From: Amphiura filiformis
Taxonomy: Eukaryota; Echinodermata; Ophiuroidea; Amphilepidida; Amphiuridae
DNA length: 64,000 nucleotides
Direction of reading: 5' to 3'
NCBI RefSeq assembly: GCF_039555335.1
Contig: NC_092635.1
Coordinates: 67,173,558 to 67,237,557, forward strand
In this document: piece after piece, positions 48,225 to 59,403 of the stretch
Layout of the letters: every line of letters starts with the position of its first letter
Numbering within the stretch: position 1 is the first letter of the stretch
Translations under genes and position numbers: made by a program
The notes under the pieces: model-generated
The model's database searches: none
Told to the model about the DNA's origin: nothing
Seen by the model: the letters and a program-made list of their open reading frames with translations, nothing else

Positions 48225-51200
48225 TCCAATATATAACGCACAACGTATGCGCATTTTAACCTGTTTAGCACTACCAGCTAGACGCATAAAACAGTAGATA
48301 GCGCATACAAAAGTGCAGTAAACCTTACATGAAATTTAAAAAAAAAATCAATTATTATAGCAATCTTAGTCAAAATTGTAGTTAGTAAGCGTCTTAAATT
48401 TCTTTTACTTTTCTAGTTCGTTTCTATTTCGACGCATTTGGCAACCATTGCGTCAATCTCTCATGCTGATTGTTGTCTTCCTGATACTGACTGAATGTGC
48501 TTACCTTTATTGTATAAACTCTTTGTCACCTTTCATGGGCGTGTATGTGTTTGTGAACGTGGAAGTTTGCTGACTTTAGGTATGAGGAATATAAACCTTA
48601 TCTTTTTCTATCAATTGTAAACGAAATGGTAAAAAAACATTACGATGACTATTTTACAATCTCTTTAGACCAGACAGAATTTTTTCAGACAGAAGCATTT
48701 TCCCGACAGATAATTTATCAAAATAAAAGGCGAAGAGGGGACAGACACTGGCCTTGACCCGAAGCAAACAAATAATAAACTAATATTCCATTCAATCTAT
48801 TAAAAATATGTGTCCGTGTAAAATGATTGAAAAAAAAACTATATGTTTTTAGTTCTTTTCAAATCAATTTCAAGTGCATTTTTTTTTATCACAATTTGAT
48901 CTTCTTGATTATAATTTAGTCACTGACCTACACCAAACAATGTGTAACCTACTAGTCAGGAATGGCGATTGAAAATAACCTTTTCAAATTATGTCTGCTG
49001 AAATACCAACAGTATTAATTCCCTGAATGTAAGGTCCCTCCCAAAGTGATTGGTCTAGCTATGTCATTATGATAGACGTTTTACACATTTCAACAGTACC
49101 AAGGAAAAAGATGATGATTTCAAATTCATCTGAATTGCCGACGTTTAGTACGCCGTATGTATATTACGCACAACGTATGTGTTTTGCGCACTTACCGCTT
49201 GACGCATAATTCAGTAGATAACGCACATAAAAGTGTATTACATTAAACAAAAACAAAAACATTTGAAATAATTATAGCAATCTTAATCAAAAATTACTTT
49301 TATCATTTCATATATAGTAGCATTTCTCTCGTGTTGATTTTTGTCTTCCTGACATCGACACTGACTATGCTTACTTTTATTGTATAAACTCTTTGTCACC
49401 TTTCGTGGGCGTGTCTGTGTTTGTGAACGTGTGAGTTTGCTGGCTTTAGGCATGAGCAGTCTACTATTCAATTGTAATCGAATTAGTAAAACCATTACGG
49501 TGACTGTTTTACAATCACTTTTGACCAGATATCATTTTCCCGACAGATATTTTATAAATATAAGAGGCGAAAAGGGCACAGACACCGGCCTTGACCCGCC
49601 GCAAGTGAATCTTGTTATTTTATTTTATTACTAATATTTCATTAAATCTACTAAAATATATGTCAATTTTAAATGAAAGAAAAATTGCTACATGTTTGTT
49701 GATTCTTTTCAAATGAATTTCAAGTGGGATTTCTTACATTTTGAACTTCTTGATTACAATAATTGAATCACTGCCCTACACGAAACAATGTGTAACCTAC
49801 TAGTCAGGAATGGCGATAGAATTGAAAATAATCTTTTCAAAGTCTGTTGAAATGCCAACAATAGTAATTCAATATATGACTCTAGAGGGTAAGGCAATTT
49901 CGTAAATGCAATGTCCCTAGTGGTTGTACTAGCTATCTCATTATGATCGACGTTTTACACATTCCAACACTACCACAGAAAAAAATGATGATTTCAAATT
50001 CATCTAAATTGCCGACGTAAGTAAACTGGCCTCAAAAAGACAACTTATAATACTCTACTCTAAACACTGGTCAGTAACCAAACAGTTGCCCAACTGACAC
50101 AACAGCAAAATGCACTGACATGTAACAGCTTCCTGGACCACATTCACAGCCCAATAATTGGGACCCAACACAAGAAATCTGTGAGTAAATGAAATAGTGT
50201 GGAACAAGACCGGTTCCTTTAAGGAAAGTGTGTGAAAAGCAGAAACAGTCCCTTTCCACACTTTTCCACTATCTCTTTTGAAATAATCACATGTGTATTA
50301 AAGGAACTGTACGCATTCTCACATATTTCTTTTGCTGGGTTCCAACTATTCGCCTGTGAATGTGGTCTCGGAAACTGTTCCGTGTTAGTGCATTTTACTG
50401 TTGTGTCAGTTGGACAAACTGTGTTTAGAGTAGAGTATTGAAGCAATCCTGTGTGTAATTTTTGTTCATTTTTATGCACAGGATTTTAAGATATTTTGAG
50501 GCCAGTTTATATAACGCACAATGTATGCGCCTTTTAACCTGTTGGCGTCATAATGCATAATACAGTAGATAGCGCATACAAAAATGCAGATAAGCTTACT
50601 TGAAACAAACCAAAACATTTTAATTATTATAGAAATCTTGGTCAAAAACGTGTAAGGTATGAAAATGATTGTTTTTATCATTTCATAAAGTAGCAAGTGT
50701 CTTACATTTCTTTTGCTTTTGTGTGTTTATTTTGACGCATTGACACTGACTGAATATGCTTAACTTTATTGTATAAACTTTTGTCGCTGTTCGTGGGTGT
50801 GTCTGTGTTTGTGAACGTGGGAGTTTACTGGCTTTAGGCATGAGGAATCTAAACCTTATTTTTTCTATATTGTAATCGAATTAGTAAAAAAACGATGACT
50901 CTTTTACAATCACTTTAGACCAGAGAGAACTATATCATTTTCCCGACAGATATTTTATAAATATATATAATAGGCGAAGAGAGGACAAGCACCGCCTTTG
51001 ACACCAAGGCAAGTGAATCTTATTATTTCCTTTATTATTTATATTTTATTTAATCTACTGAAATATGTGTCAGTTTTAAATGATTGAAAAATTTCTATAT
51101 GTTTTTTCGTTCTATTCAAAGCAATATCAAGTGCGTTTACTTTATTTTTATTTTCGACTTTTTGATTTAAAATACCAATATTTCTACAATATGTAGATCT

Positions 51201-51658
51201 GCATGTTGTTGCCAAAATGACACAAAACAAATGTCATAGATATTGGATATTGATTTAACAAAAGATATTTTCAGATAACCCAAAAGATAGGAAGATAATG
51301 CTTGTTATAGTAATCTATATAACCATGATAACCATATTTTACACTATTCATGATTTCAAATTCATCTAAATTGCCGACGTTTAGTACGCTGAAACTTATA
51401 AACGCACAGCGTACGTGTTATGTGCTTTTGAACATATTTACGCCACCCACTAGATGCATAATGTAATAGATACTGCATTAAAAACTGCAATAAATCTTAC
51501 TTGAAAGAAAACATTTAAATAATAGCAATCTAATATAATGAAGAAAGTGAAACATATGAAAATAGCTCTTTTCGTTATTTCATAACGTCGATTTCTTTTA
51601 CTTTTGTAGATCTCTGTAATTCTATTTTAACGCATTTGGCAACCATTCGTCTATTGCA
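48225..51658 (+). repeat. Long-period diverged tandem repeat, ~0.86-0.93-kb units
   Basis: Starts of related units (CGCACAACGTATGCGC-like words) fall at 48237, 49169, 50514 and 51402. Subtracting the 488-bp element at 50022-50509, spacing is about 932, 857 and 888 bp. Each unit has, in order, GACGCATAA.ACAGTAGATA, a TTTTGTCTTC..GACTGAAT..GCTTA segment, the best-kept block TTGTATAAACTCTTTGTCAC with CGTGGGCGTGTCTGTGTTTG, TTTACAATCACTTTAGACCA, CATTTTCCCGACAGATA and CTTGACCCGCGGCAA-like sequence. No long ORF. It is not a satellite I recognise. A further relative lies at 58350-59330. Confidence 0.75.
50022..50509. mobile_element. Palindromic element with TA-AACTGGCCTCAAAA termini
   Basis: Left TA-AACTGGCCTCAAAAAGAC and right the inverse of TA-AACTGGCCTCAAAATATC. 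Its interior shares GGTCAGTAACCAAACAGTTG and GTTGTGTCAGTTGGACAA with the 20184-20793 element, so the two are related with different tips. It sits between two long-period units, with duplicated TA. Confidence 0.78.
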
Positions 51659-51814
51659 CGGTTTCGCCATGATGCAAGGAGAGCCTCGAACTTGAATGAC
51701 ATGACTTACAAGAACAGTTTATTAACCCACAGTGTTACAATTAAACAAGACAACAAATAAACACAAATCCTGACCGGCACAAACCCCAAACTTGAAAAAA
51801 AATGAAGAGAATGT

Positions 51815-51882
51815 GCCGGCATGGCATTCGAACCCACGACCTTCCGATCACTAGACGGACGTCTAGGCTACCAGCTCCCACT
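51815..51882 (-). repeat. tRNA-derived (SINE-like) segment
   Basis: On the minus strand GGGAGCTGGTAGCCTAGACG resembles tRNA D-arm/box A and GGTCGTGGGTTCGAATGCC is a near-perfect T-arm/box B. The anticodon arm is not a clean 5-bp stem, so this is a tRNA-derived repeat head, not a working tRNA. Part of the same sequence (ACCGTTTATCAGTGGGAGCT, GGTAGCC) recurs in plus orientation at 53140-53166, in the loop of the adjacent foldback. Confidence 0.65.
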
Positions 51883-52174
51883 GATAAACGGTGTTTAAAA
51901 CTGGGTCTAATGTGAGCAGTCGAGGTATACAATACACACAAATAAAGCACACAAGTACAGGAGATCATTACTGATGCTTAATCGTTTCCCCAGCATAACA
52001 CAAGTAAAGTAGGTAATGGCAGGGATCGATATAATGGGATAGGCATCGTAGTATTACGTAACACGCCGAAAGATTTAACTCTAGACAATAGGCGCCATAT
52101 TGCAGGAGGGTTAGAGTTCATAGAGGAATCGTTAAAGGTTAGTAGATTAGGTCACCCAGGCACATCACTAATGT

Positions 52175-52741
52175 CAGTGGCGTAACTTTGGGACAGGGTG
52201 CCCGGGGGCGAAAGTAGTTCGGGTGCCCCTAACCAAGGGTGTGCATGGTGCCGGTGCAGAGCTAATCAATTTTAGTATTGAAAGGCATAGACCTACCGAA
52301 TAACTTACAAATAGTGTTTCAGATTAAATTTATTTCATGTTTCAATACAAGCTAATGCAGTGCATGTTAATAAAACAAAATGTTTTCATATTCTCCAATG
52401 TCTTTACTTTTGAAGACTCATCACTAGCAGCTACTAGCTGCAGTGACGTAACTAGTGATTGTGGCGATCAGGGCAAGAATACAAAATAATTTGGTATTAA
52501 ATCAAGTTGAATTTAGGTCTTTAAAATGCCAATTTATGTTTCAATGCGCGCGAAGCGCGCGAAAAATTTTGTGTTGAAGGGGCACCCAAATGAAGAGTAA
52601 TTCTATGCATGGTGGGTAAAGGTTTCCACTTCTTTCCTATAACAAAGTATTATCGTGTCAAAGGCTATCCAGGCTTGGGTGCCCCTTAGCCCGGGTGCCC
52701 GGGGGCGCGGCCCCCCAGAGCCCATAGGAGTTACGCCACTG
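52175..52741. mobile_element. hAT MITE with perfect 8-bp target duplication
   Basis: Termini CAGTGGCGTAACTTTGGGAC and the inverse of CAGTGGCGTAACTCCTATGG. ACTAATGT flanks it on both sides (52167-52174 and 52742-52749). The subterminal GGGTGCCCGGGGGCG occurs near both ends, and an inner GCGCGCGAAGCGCGCG hairpin lies near 52547. Non-coding, 567 bp. It is nested in the element 51659-53695, so it is younger. Confidence 0.9.
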
Positions 52742-53064
52742 ACTAATGTGTTTCACGAGTTGTAATACCGACAGGTAAAAACATTGATTTTGTAAAATTC
52801 TCCCGATTTTTTAAAATTACTAAATAAGGTTAGTACTTTTGAAACATCTAAGAATCAATCTTAAACATCTTCATGATATTCATTTTTTTGCGCATGGTCA
52901 AAGCATGCTCTTGCGCTATCCACAGACTATCCGGTGGAAACTTCAAAGCAACGATCATGCGTTAATATTTACAAAATGGCGAATGATGTAGTTTAAGTCG
53001 AACAATAGCGTGACCGGCGTGACGTAGTTTTTGGCATTGTTCCTATATGCACTTTCACCCTCCT

Positions 53065-53244
53065 GGTAATGGGGATACGCATCCTGAACAGGAACAAATA
53101 AACGCAATGGGGAACGATTGCCCGCTGCAAGAGGAAACCACCGTTTATCAGTGGGAGCTGGTAGCCTAAATGGATAGAGTGTCCGTCTAGTTGCTCCCCA
53201 TTGTGTTTATTTTGTACTTGTACAGGATGCGTATCCTCATTACC
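53065..53244. repeat. Foldback with GGTAATGGGGATACGCATCC arms
   Basis: GGTAATGGGGATACGCATCC (53065-53084) is mirrored by GGATGCGTATCCTCATTACC (53225-53244). Inner arms share AAATAAACGCAATGGGGA and its inverse. The loop holds a fragment of the tRNA-like repeat also seen at 51815-51882. Confidence 0.75.
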
Positions 53245-53604
53245 TAAAGTCTGCACAAAAAGTAACTCAGCTGTTATAAATCAATTGTTTTCACAATATT
53301 TCAACATAAAAAGAAGGATGATTTATTTACGCGCGTTTTGATACCCCATTTGTCCAATTTAATATCAGTATTGACAATACAGCAGTGTTTTGAAAGAAAA
53401 AGACCCCAACTTTTAAATTCGGGTATTTTTCTGTAAAAGCACTACTGTGTTGTTAATATTGAACGACATTTGACGAATGGGGTATCAAAATGCGTGTAAA
53501 TAAATCATCCTTCTCTCTATGTTGAAATATTGTGAAAACAATTATTAGTTCTGAATCTACAGGCGTATTTATAACAGCTGAGTTACTTTTGGTGCAGACT
53601 TTAC
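53245..53604. mobile_element. TA-type palindromic MITE
   Basis: TA-AAGTCTGCACAAAAAGTA on the left and the inverse of TA-AAGTCTGCACCAAAAGTA on the right. The arms continue through ACTCAGCTGTTATAAAT and AAGGATGATTTATTTACGCG to a central inverted pair around CAAATGTCGTTCAATATT. 360 bp, TA duplicated. It abuts the preceding foldback. Confidence 0.82.
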
Positions 53605-53819
53605 TTCACATAACTTTCCACAATGTTAAATGACTGGTTCATTCCCATTCATGCATGCTGCCAGATCGAGGCTCTCCTCGCACATGGCGGAACCATGCAA
53701 TGTGTGAATTGTGTCAATCTATCAGGCTGATTTTTGTCTTCTGACTGAATGTGCTTAATTCTATTGTATAAAGTTTGTGTCACCTTTCTTATGTGTAGAT
53801 TGGAGCGTCAGTAACTGGG

Positions 53820-54161
53820 CGTGTTGGGCATTTCGTGATCCACAGCCTCATCCCCCACTTTTCTCAAAAAAGTTGAGATTTTATATCACTGGAAACCTCT
53901 GGCTACATAATGTTTATGTACAAAATATTTCTTGCAGATTAATTCGTTTAGCAAAGATATCGTGAAATTTGAATTTCGTTCTGGTGCACCAGAACGAAAT
54001 TACAACGCATTGTCTATGGAGCAGTGTAATACACATAATCATGCATAACTCGCGAACGCAAAATCGGAATCAACTGAAATTTTGGGAATAGGTTTTTTCG
54101 TGGATATCTAATGAAAAATGACATAAATAGAGGATGCTAGGATCACGAAATACTCCTTTAA
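53820..54161. mobile_element. TTAA-type foldback (AGGAGTATTTCGTGATCC)
   Basis: The right end is the inverse of TTAA-AGGAGTATTTCGTGATCC. The left end begins degenerately at GGGCATTTCGTGATCC with no TTAA. An inner perfect inverted pair, AATTTCGTTCTGGTGCACCA / GAACGAAATT, lies at about 53970-54000. It is followed by an isolated mariner-type end (ACAGGGTGTCCCAAAAG near 54172). Confidence 0.65.
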
Positions 54162-54229
54162 GACTAAACATACAGGGTGTCCCAAAAGTCTATTTGCCAT
54201 CCTTTTTTTATAACTCTGGTATTCAACAA

Positions 54230-55016
54230 ACGACAGCAAACATGAAGGTGTCTTTGTATAGAAAAAAACTCACAACATATGCCATAATCAATGATATCTT
54301 TACATAAACCAAAAGAAAGAATGAAATATGATATTTGTTACAGTAATCTAATTTATCTCTGGAATCTATCACCATCTTTTTATGATGTAGTGAATGAATT
54401 TATGATTAAGTGTACATTTCACGTATGTGTGTGCCATAGTCACAGATATGATGTTAAATAAACAGAGTATACTAGAACTAATTCTCGGGAATGTTTGCAA
54501 AACAGAATGAATATCTTGCATCGTGCAGGGAAACAATGCGGTAATGATTACAAATACATTGATCATGATCGGACAGAGTATATAATATTGCAATGTAAAT
54601 GTTGAATATTTTAGAAATGTGACTATAAACAATTTTCAGTATGTTTTAATACCATCAAAGTTAATGCATAGAACAAAGTTTTACAATACCTGTAGTGTAT
54701 TTTAAAAGCTGCAGTGACTAGTTGTGTTAGTAATACGATCTGATAATTTGGAATGGATGTTCGGGGTGTACGTGTGGGATGGAGTGTGTGTGGTTTTTGG
54801 GTCTAGGATGTGAGTAGGTAAGATGTTATCATGTTTGTGGGATGGGTGTTGGGTAGGTGGGAAGGGTATATGGAAGTGGTTTTACTCATGCCAGTTTTAT
54901 TTGAAATTGTCTCGCCAAGACAAACGGGTTCATAAAACATTTTCCCGTGAACGACGTAATGCGACTGTCCATCTCTGTACTTTATATAATAGCTAGATAA
55001 GACTTATCACTATTGT
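54230..55016 (+). repeat. Segment duplicated at 58950-59330
   Basis: TGATGTAGTGAATGAATTTA, ATAAACAGAGTATACTAGAA, AATGCGGTAATGATTACA and CATGATCGGACAGAGTATAT occur here and, with small changes and the same order, at 58990-59200. No protein or RNA recognised. Confidence 0.65.
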
Positions 55017-55350
55017 TTAAGGGGGTACTACACCCCTGCCCAATTTTGTGCCTATTTTTGTATTTTTCTCTAGAATTATAGTGTATTGGTGACAAGTAAG
55101 ATATGTATATTATAGGGGCATATTTTATTTAAGCACAGACAACAGTTGTGGAGTTACAGTCAAAATGAGGAAAACCAATATTTGATCAATAAATCAATAA
55201 CTACTTGCCTTGAGTTGCTGAATTTTCAGTGCAGTAGTTGTAGTCCTTGCCCTATAATATACATATCTTACTTGTCACCAATGCGCTATAATTTTTGAGA
55301 AAAATGCAAAAATAGGCATAAAATTGGCCAGGGGTGTAGTACCTCCTTAA
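55017..55350. mobile_element. TTAA-flanked MITE (GGGGGTACTACACCCCTG)
   Basis: TTAA-GGGGGTACTACACCCCTGCC on the left and the inverse of TTAA-GGAGGTACTACACCCCTGGC on the right. The arms extend through CAATTTTGTGCCTATTTTTG and ACAAGTAAGATATGTATATT. 334 bp, strongly palindromic, non-coding. Confidence 0.88.
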
Positions 55351-55536
55351 GTCAGAGTTCAAACCCGTGCGTAGGGTTTCATTATACAATAAAATACATG
55401 CCAATAAATCAGATCGTAACCAGTGAAACGAAAAACAAACTTTCTCTATAAAAGTGAATATTCCGTTCTTAGCTTTTATGGTGCTATCATTATTGTTGTC
55501 ACCAGACAAACACGTGAGCAGGCCAACTCAACCCAT

Positions 55537-56655
55537 TTAAGGTGGCTGTGTACTCTCAGACATGCATGTAGTAAAAGTGCAATAACTTTGTAATTATTCG
55601 CGCAAAACATATAAAAGTATACATTTTTATGAAGGCAAGACATCAATAAATCTTAATATAAATACAGATTTGGGGTAAAAACAACAATTTTGAAGAAAAT
55701 CACAAAAAGGTGAGTTTTTGGCAATATTTGTTAGGTACATCATAACAAAAAACACTCTTTCCAAAATATTTTATTTTGTTTTTAGCTCAATCTTGAGGCT
55801 CCATTCCAAAAACATATTTTTTTATTTTTTTTGATATTGGCCTTATTTTTTGAGATATTGACCATATAAGGCATCAAAATGAACTTTTTAAAATTCAAAA
55901 ACGCCTATTTGCACAAAATGATGCCCAAAATCGGAAATAGACCAATATATAAAAAAATGAGAAAACCGTTTCTTGAGTCGATCATGCTTTTTACGATGAT
56001 CATATTTGCTTACCTATAGATGCTGTATTTATTGAGTTATCGTGTACCTAAATCGTCATTTTACCGAGAAAATGAACATTGAAATAATGGCCGTTGAAGT
56101 TTAAAGTGGTCACATTTTGCACTTTCATCGAATCTCACAGGAGAATGCGACAATTTCCGTCTTTGTAACTTATATTACGTAAACATCGGGTAAATCCACA
56201 GCCCCTTGAGAAGTTTGAGCGAAATCCATTCATAACTTGATATTTAAATCGGGGAAAGAACTTGAAAAAACCCACATTTTATCAGCTAAAACGGAGCCAT
56301 TTGACCACTAGGTTTTTGTGAAATCAGTGCTTCCGTGGTGCTTCCATAAGATGCGCCGCGCATGCAGATAAGCGTCGCGTATGCGTCGCGTATTTGTGCG
56401 TTAACAAATTGCGCGATACGCAACGCGCTGAGTTGTTGCGCGCGTGTACCTTGCTGGCACAACAAAGATTTTATTTCCTTTTCAATTTCAAACACGAGTG
56501 GAATAGTGAAATAAAATCCTTAAAATATTGCAGTTGGAGTTTACAAATCTGGATTTTCATTCCTTGTATTTATAAAAAACATAACAAGGTACAAACATAT
56601 CATAAAAACTCAATTTTGAGAAAGAAACAATGGCTAGAGTACACAGCCGCGTTAA
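55537..56655. mobile_element. TTAA-flanked element (GGTGGCTGTGTACTCT)
   Basis: TTAA-GGTGGCTGTGTACTC on the left and the inverse of TTAA-CGCGGCTGTGTACTC on the right, 1.1 kb apart. The interior is A-rich with words such as TTGAGATATTGACCATATAA and a GCGCGATACGCAACGCGCTG patch near 56410. Short open frames only, no transposase motif. Confidence 0.72.
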
Positions 56656-58349
56656 CGTCTCTCGAATTGACATCCCCGTCAGGAACATTTGCTAAAAATG
56701 GCATCATAGTACCATGATTTTGGAGAGTAGGCCTACTGATACGAAAGCACATTATCTATCGTTTAGGAGAAATACGTATGGCATCTAATGTTTGCAAAGT
56801 AGTTTCTTTCATTAACACTTTATTTAATGACACTAAAAATGAAATTCCCTGTTGGCTTAAATCGCCACATAAAATCACCTATTAGGTTCATTTACTCGAC
56901 CACTGCTTTGGCAGAAAGTACTTAGTACTTTATTCACCCCATTTAACAAATGTGTTTGTTTTATAAAAATGTGGTGTGTGACTTGCATTATGCCATTATT
57001 TCTGATATTTGCTTACGTCAGTTTCATTCACCAGGGTGCATAAAACTAAATCTAGAAAGAAAGTTTAATATCTATATTTTTAAGAAAGAAACTATTATCG
57101 AAAGAAAATTACAAAAGCTCAAATTGTCAGACAGGAAACCAATAGACATAGTAAATGTTTTACGAAAATTTATGACACTTTCTTTTTGAAATATAGTTTT
57201 ATATACATGTAGTATATCTAAACAGGGATATAATCAGAAGCTCACATGATATAAACAGCTTTTATGTAAATAAAAATACAGGCGCAAACTTTTTGGTTTT
57301 ATTGTATCGGAATCGTGTGCTTTAATGCGATTCGAAACTGCAATCTTGATATAATATTTAGCCAAATTTACCGGTGAACTGACAAAATTACACTCGAGCT
57401 AAAACCTATATTCCTGATATATCAATACAATCACATTGCACAAATGAAAGCCAATTGGCCACTTCACAAATGAGATTTTGAAAATGGATTGCAATACGAA
57501 AAAGTCGCAAATGATTACTGTCCATGGGCAGGTTACGTCCCTACAGCTTATATCAGTATTCCCAATTGACTTGGTAGAGAATAACAAGTAATTTCTCTAG
57601 ATTGGTTTTTTGACTCTACCTGCATGCTAATTTAGTGGGCTGAATCGGACACAAAGGGGTGGGCATTTCTTTACATTTCATACGCTAGACTCTCACCTAT
57701 TGATGGATTGTATAGGACGTCTATGGACGACCTATAAGACGAGTCTATTTAGAATGGTAATCAACACACCCTTAAATTGGCCTTGCTTTCTGTGGGTATA
57801 AGTCCTTTCAGAATGCTAACGGTCTCTTGATTGTGATGAGATAAATGTGCGTTTTACGACTTTTCTTGTGGTTTAAAAGCGCCGGAAATAGAGCATCCAG
57901 AAGCTATCGCGTACCGTATTTTGTATTTTAGTGGGTGGCGCCTGGAGCACTACACTGTATGTGTGTGCGATTTAGAAATAGACTGCATTCTTTCCACCAT
58001 GATTTATTTTCTATCCTCGGTATCCTAAAAATGAACAATTGACAAAATAATTAACAATGCATATTGCAAAGGTTTCAATTTTGTACTCACCTATTCAATT
58101 TCATTTTTTTCTAAACATCTATAATGATTTTTGGCTTATTTTGAGATTTCCGTGCTTGATTTCACTCATACGTCTGTCAAAAACAATTCTATTGTTTTCA
58201 AATGGTAGTCTTGTACGAACGTAATATTTCACAATGACTGTTTTATTTCTCATGTTTATGCTAAGAAATCGGTTTTTATTTATTAATTTTTAAATGTAGA
58301 GGCCGCCCGTTCTAAATGCAAAGCGGAGTCAAAAACGAAAGTCATACTG
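56656..58349. other. Intergenic, no gene seen
   Basis: AT-rich. The 79-codon plus-strand frame at 56950-57189 (Lys/Ile-rich, ending KFMTLSF) has no recognisable motif and its composition matches random AT-rich sequence. Nothing else stands out. Confidence 0.5.
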
Positions 58350-59330
58350 ACCTTCACCAAGCAATGTGTAACCTACTAATGGTTATTAAAAAATGATCTA
58401 TTACTTTTGTAGTTGTCTGTGTTTCTAGTTTGACTCATTGTCATCATCCATTGCGACCGTTAGCATTGCGTAAATCTCTCAATCTGATTTTTGTCTCCTG
58501 ACCCTGAATGAATGTGCTTACCTTTATCGTATAAACTCTATGTCACCTTTCGTGGGCGTGTCTGTGTTGGTGGACGTGGGTATTTGCTGGCTTTGTAAAA
58601 TGTAAACCTTATCTCTTTTATCAATTGTAATCGATTTGGTGAAAAATTCACGATGACTGTTTTACAATCACTTAAGACCAGACAGAATTCTATCATTTTC
58701 CCATGATATTAGAAAGATAAGAGTAGAAGTGAGGAAAAGTACCGGCCTTGACCCGCGGCAATTGATTCTAGTTGTCGTTTTAAAGCTATCTAGCAGAAAT
58801 ATGTGTCAGTTTTAACTGATAGAATCATTTGTTCGTTCTTTTCAAAATAATTCCTACATACGATGTGTTGAACTTAATTAAAGCTGTATCAAAAACGACG
58901 CAAAACAAATGTCAAACATGTTGACTTACCAAATGATATTTTTAAATAAACCAAAAGAAGAAAGATTATGTTTGTTCTAGTAATCTATCACCATATTTTA
59001 GTGATATAGTGAATGAATTTACTTTTTAAGCCTAAAATTCACGTACCTTTGTGCTCTAATCACAGTTATGATGTAAAATAAACAGAGTATAGTAGAACTA
59101 ATTATCAGTAATATTTGCAAAGCAAAATAAATACCTTGATGTATAACAATGCGGTAACGATAACAGAGCATGATCGGACAGGGTATATAATATTTCAATG
59201 TAAATGTTGCATATTTTAGATATTTGACTACAAAACTAACGAAGCGGTTTTAAAGCTCGAGTTGTATAGTTATGTTAGTAAAACTATTTGAAAGAGCTAT
59301 GGACAATTTAGAATGGGAGTGCGTGCGTGG
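58350..59330 (+). repeat. Distant copy of the long-period repeat
   Basis: Carries the same ordered blocks as the 48-51.7-kb units (TATAAACTCTATGTCACCTT, TTCGTGGGCGTGTCTGTG, TTTTACAATCACTTAAGACC, GGCCTTGACCCGCGGCAA) and then continues into the segment shared with 54230-55016. It therefore joins the two repeat segments into one longer ancestral unit. Confidence 0.7.
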
Positions 59331-59343
59331 GTACGGGTCTGGG

Positions 59344-59403
59344 TTTGTTTGTTTGTTTGTTTGTTTGTTTGTTTGTTTGTTTGTTTGTTTGTTTGTTTGT
59401 TTG
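59344..59403. repeat. (GTTT)n microsatellite
   Basis: Fifteen or so perfect GTTT units. The NKQTNKQT minus-strand frame is the repeat translated. Confidence 0.95.

Larger units (their letters stand above)
51659..53695. mobile_element. 2-kb composite element with inverted ends, splitting a repeat unit
   Basis: The termini CGGTTTCGCCATGATGCAAG and the inverse of TGGTTCCGCCATGTGCGAGG both continue into GAGAGCCTCGA, with TGCA on each side (51655-51658 and 53696-53699). The long-period repeat reads ...TCTATTGCA before it and TGCAATGTGTG... after it, so the element interrupts one unit. Inside are a tRNA-like segment, an hAT insertion (52175-52741) and two foldbacks (53065-53244 and 53245-53604). 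No transposase. Confidence 0.7.

Noticed and set aside
56950-57189. 79-codon plus-strand frame
   Set aside because: AT-rich composition, no motif, and no conserved neighbour; consistent with a chance frame.
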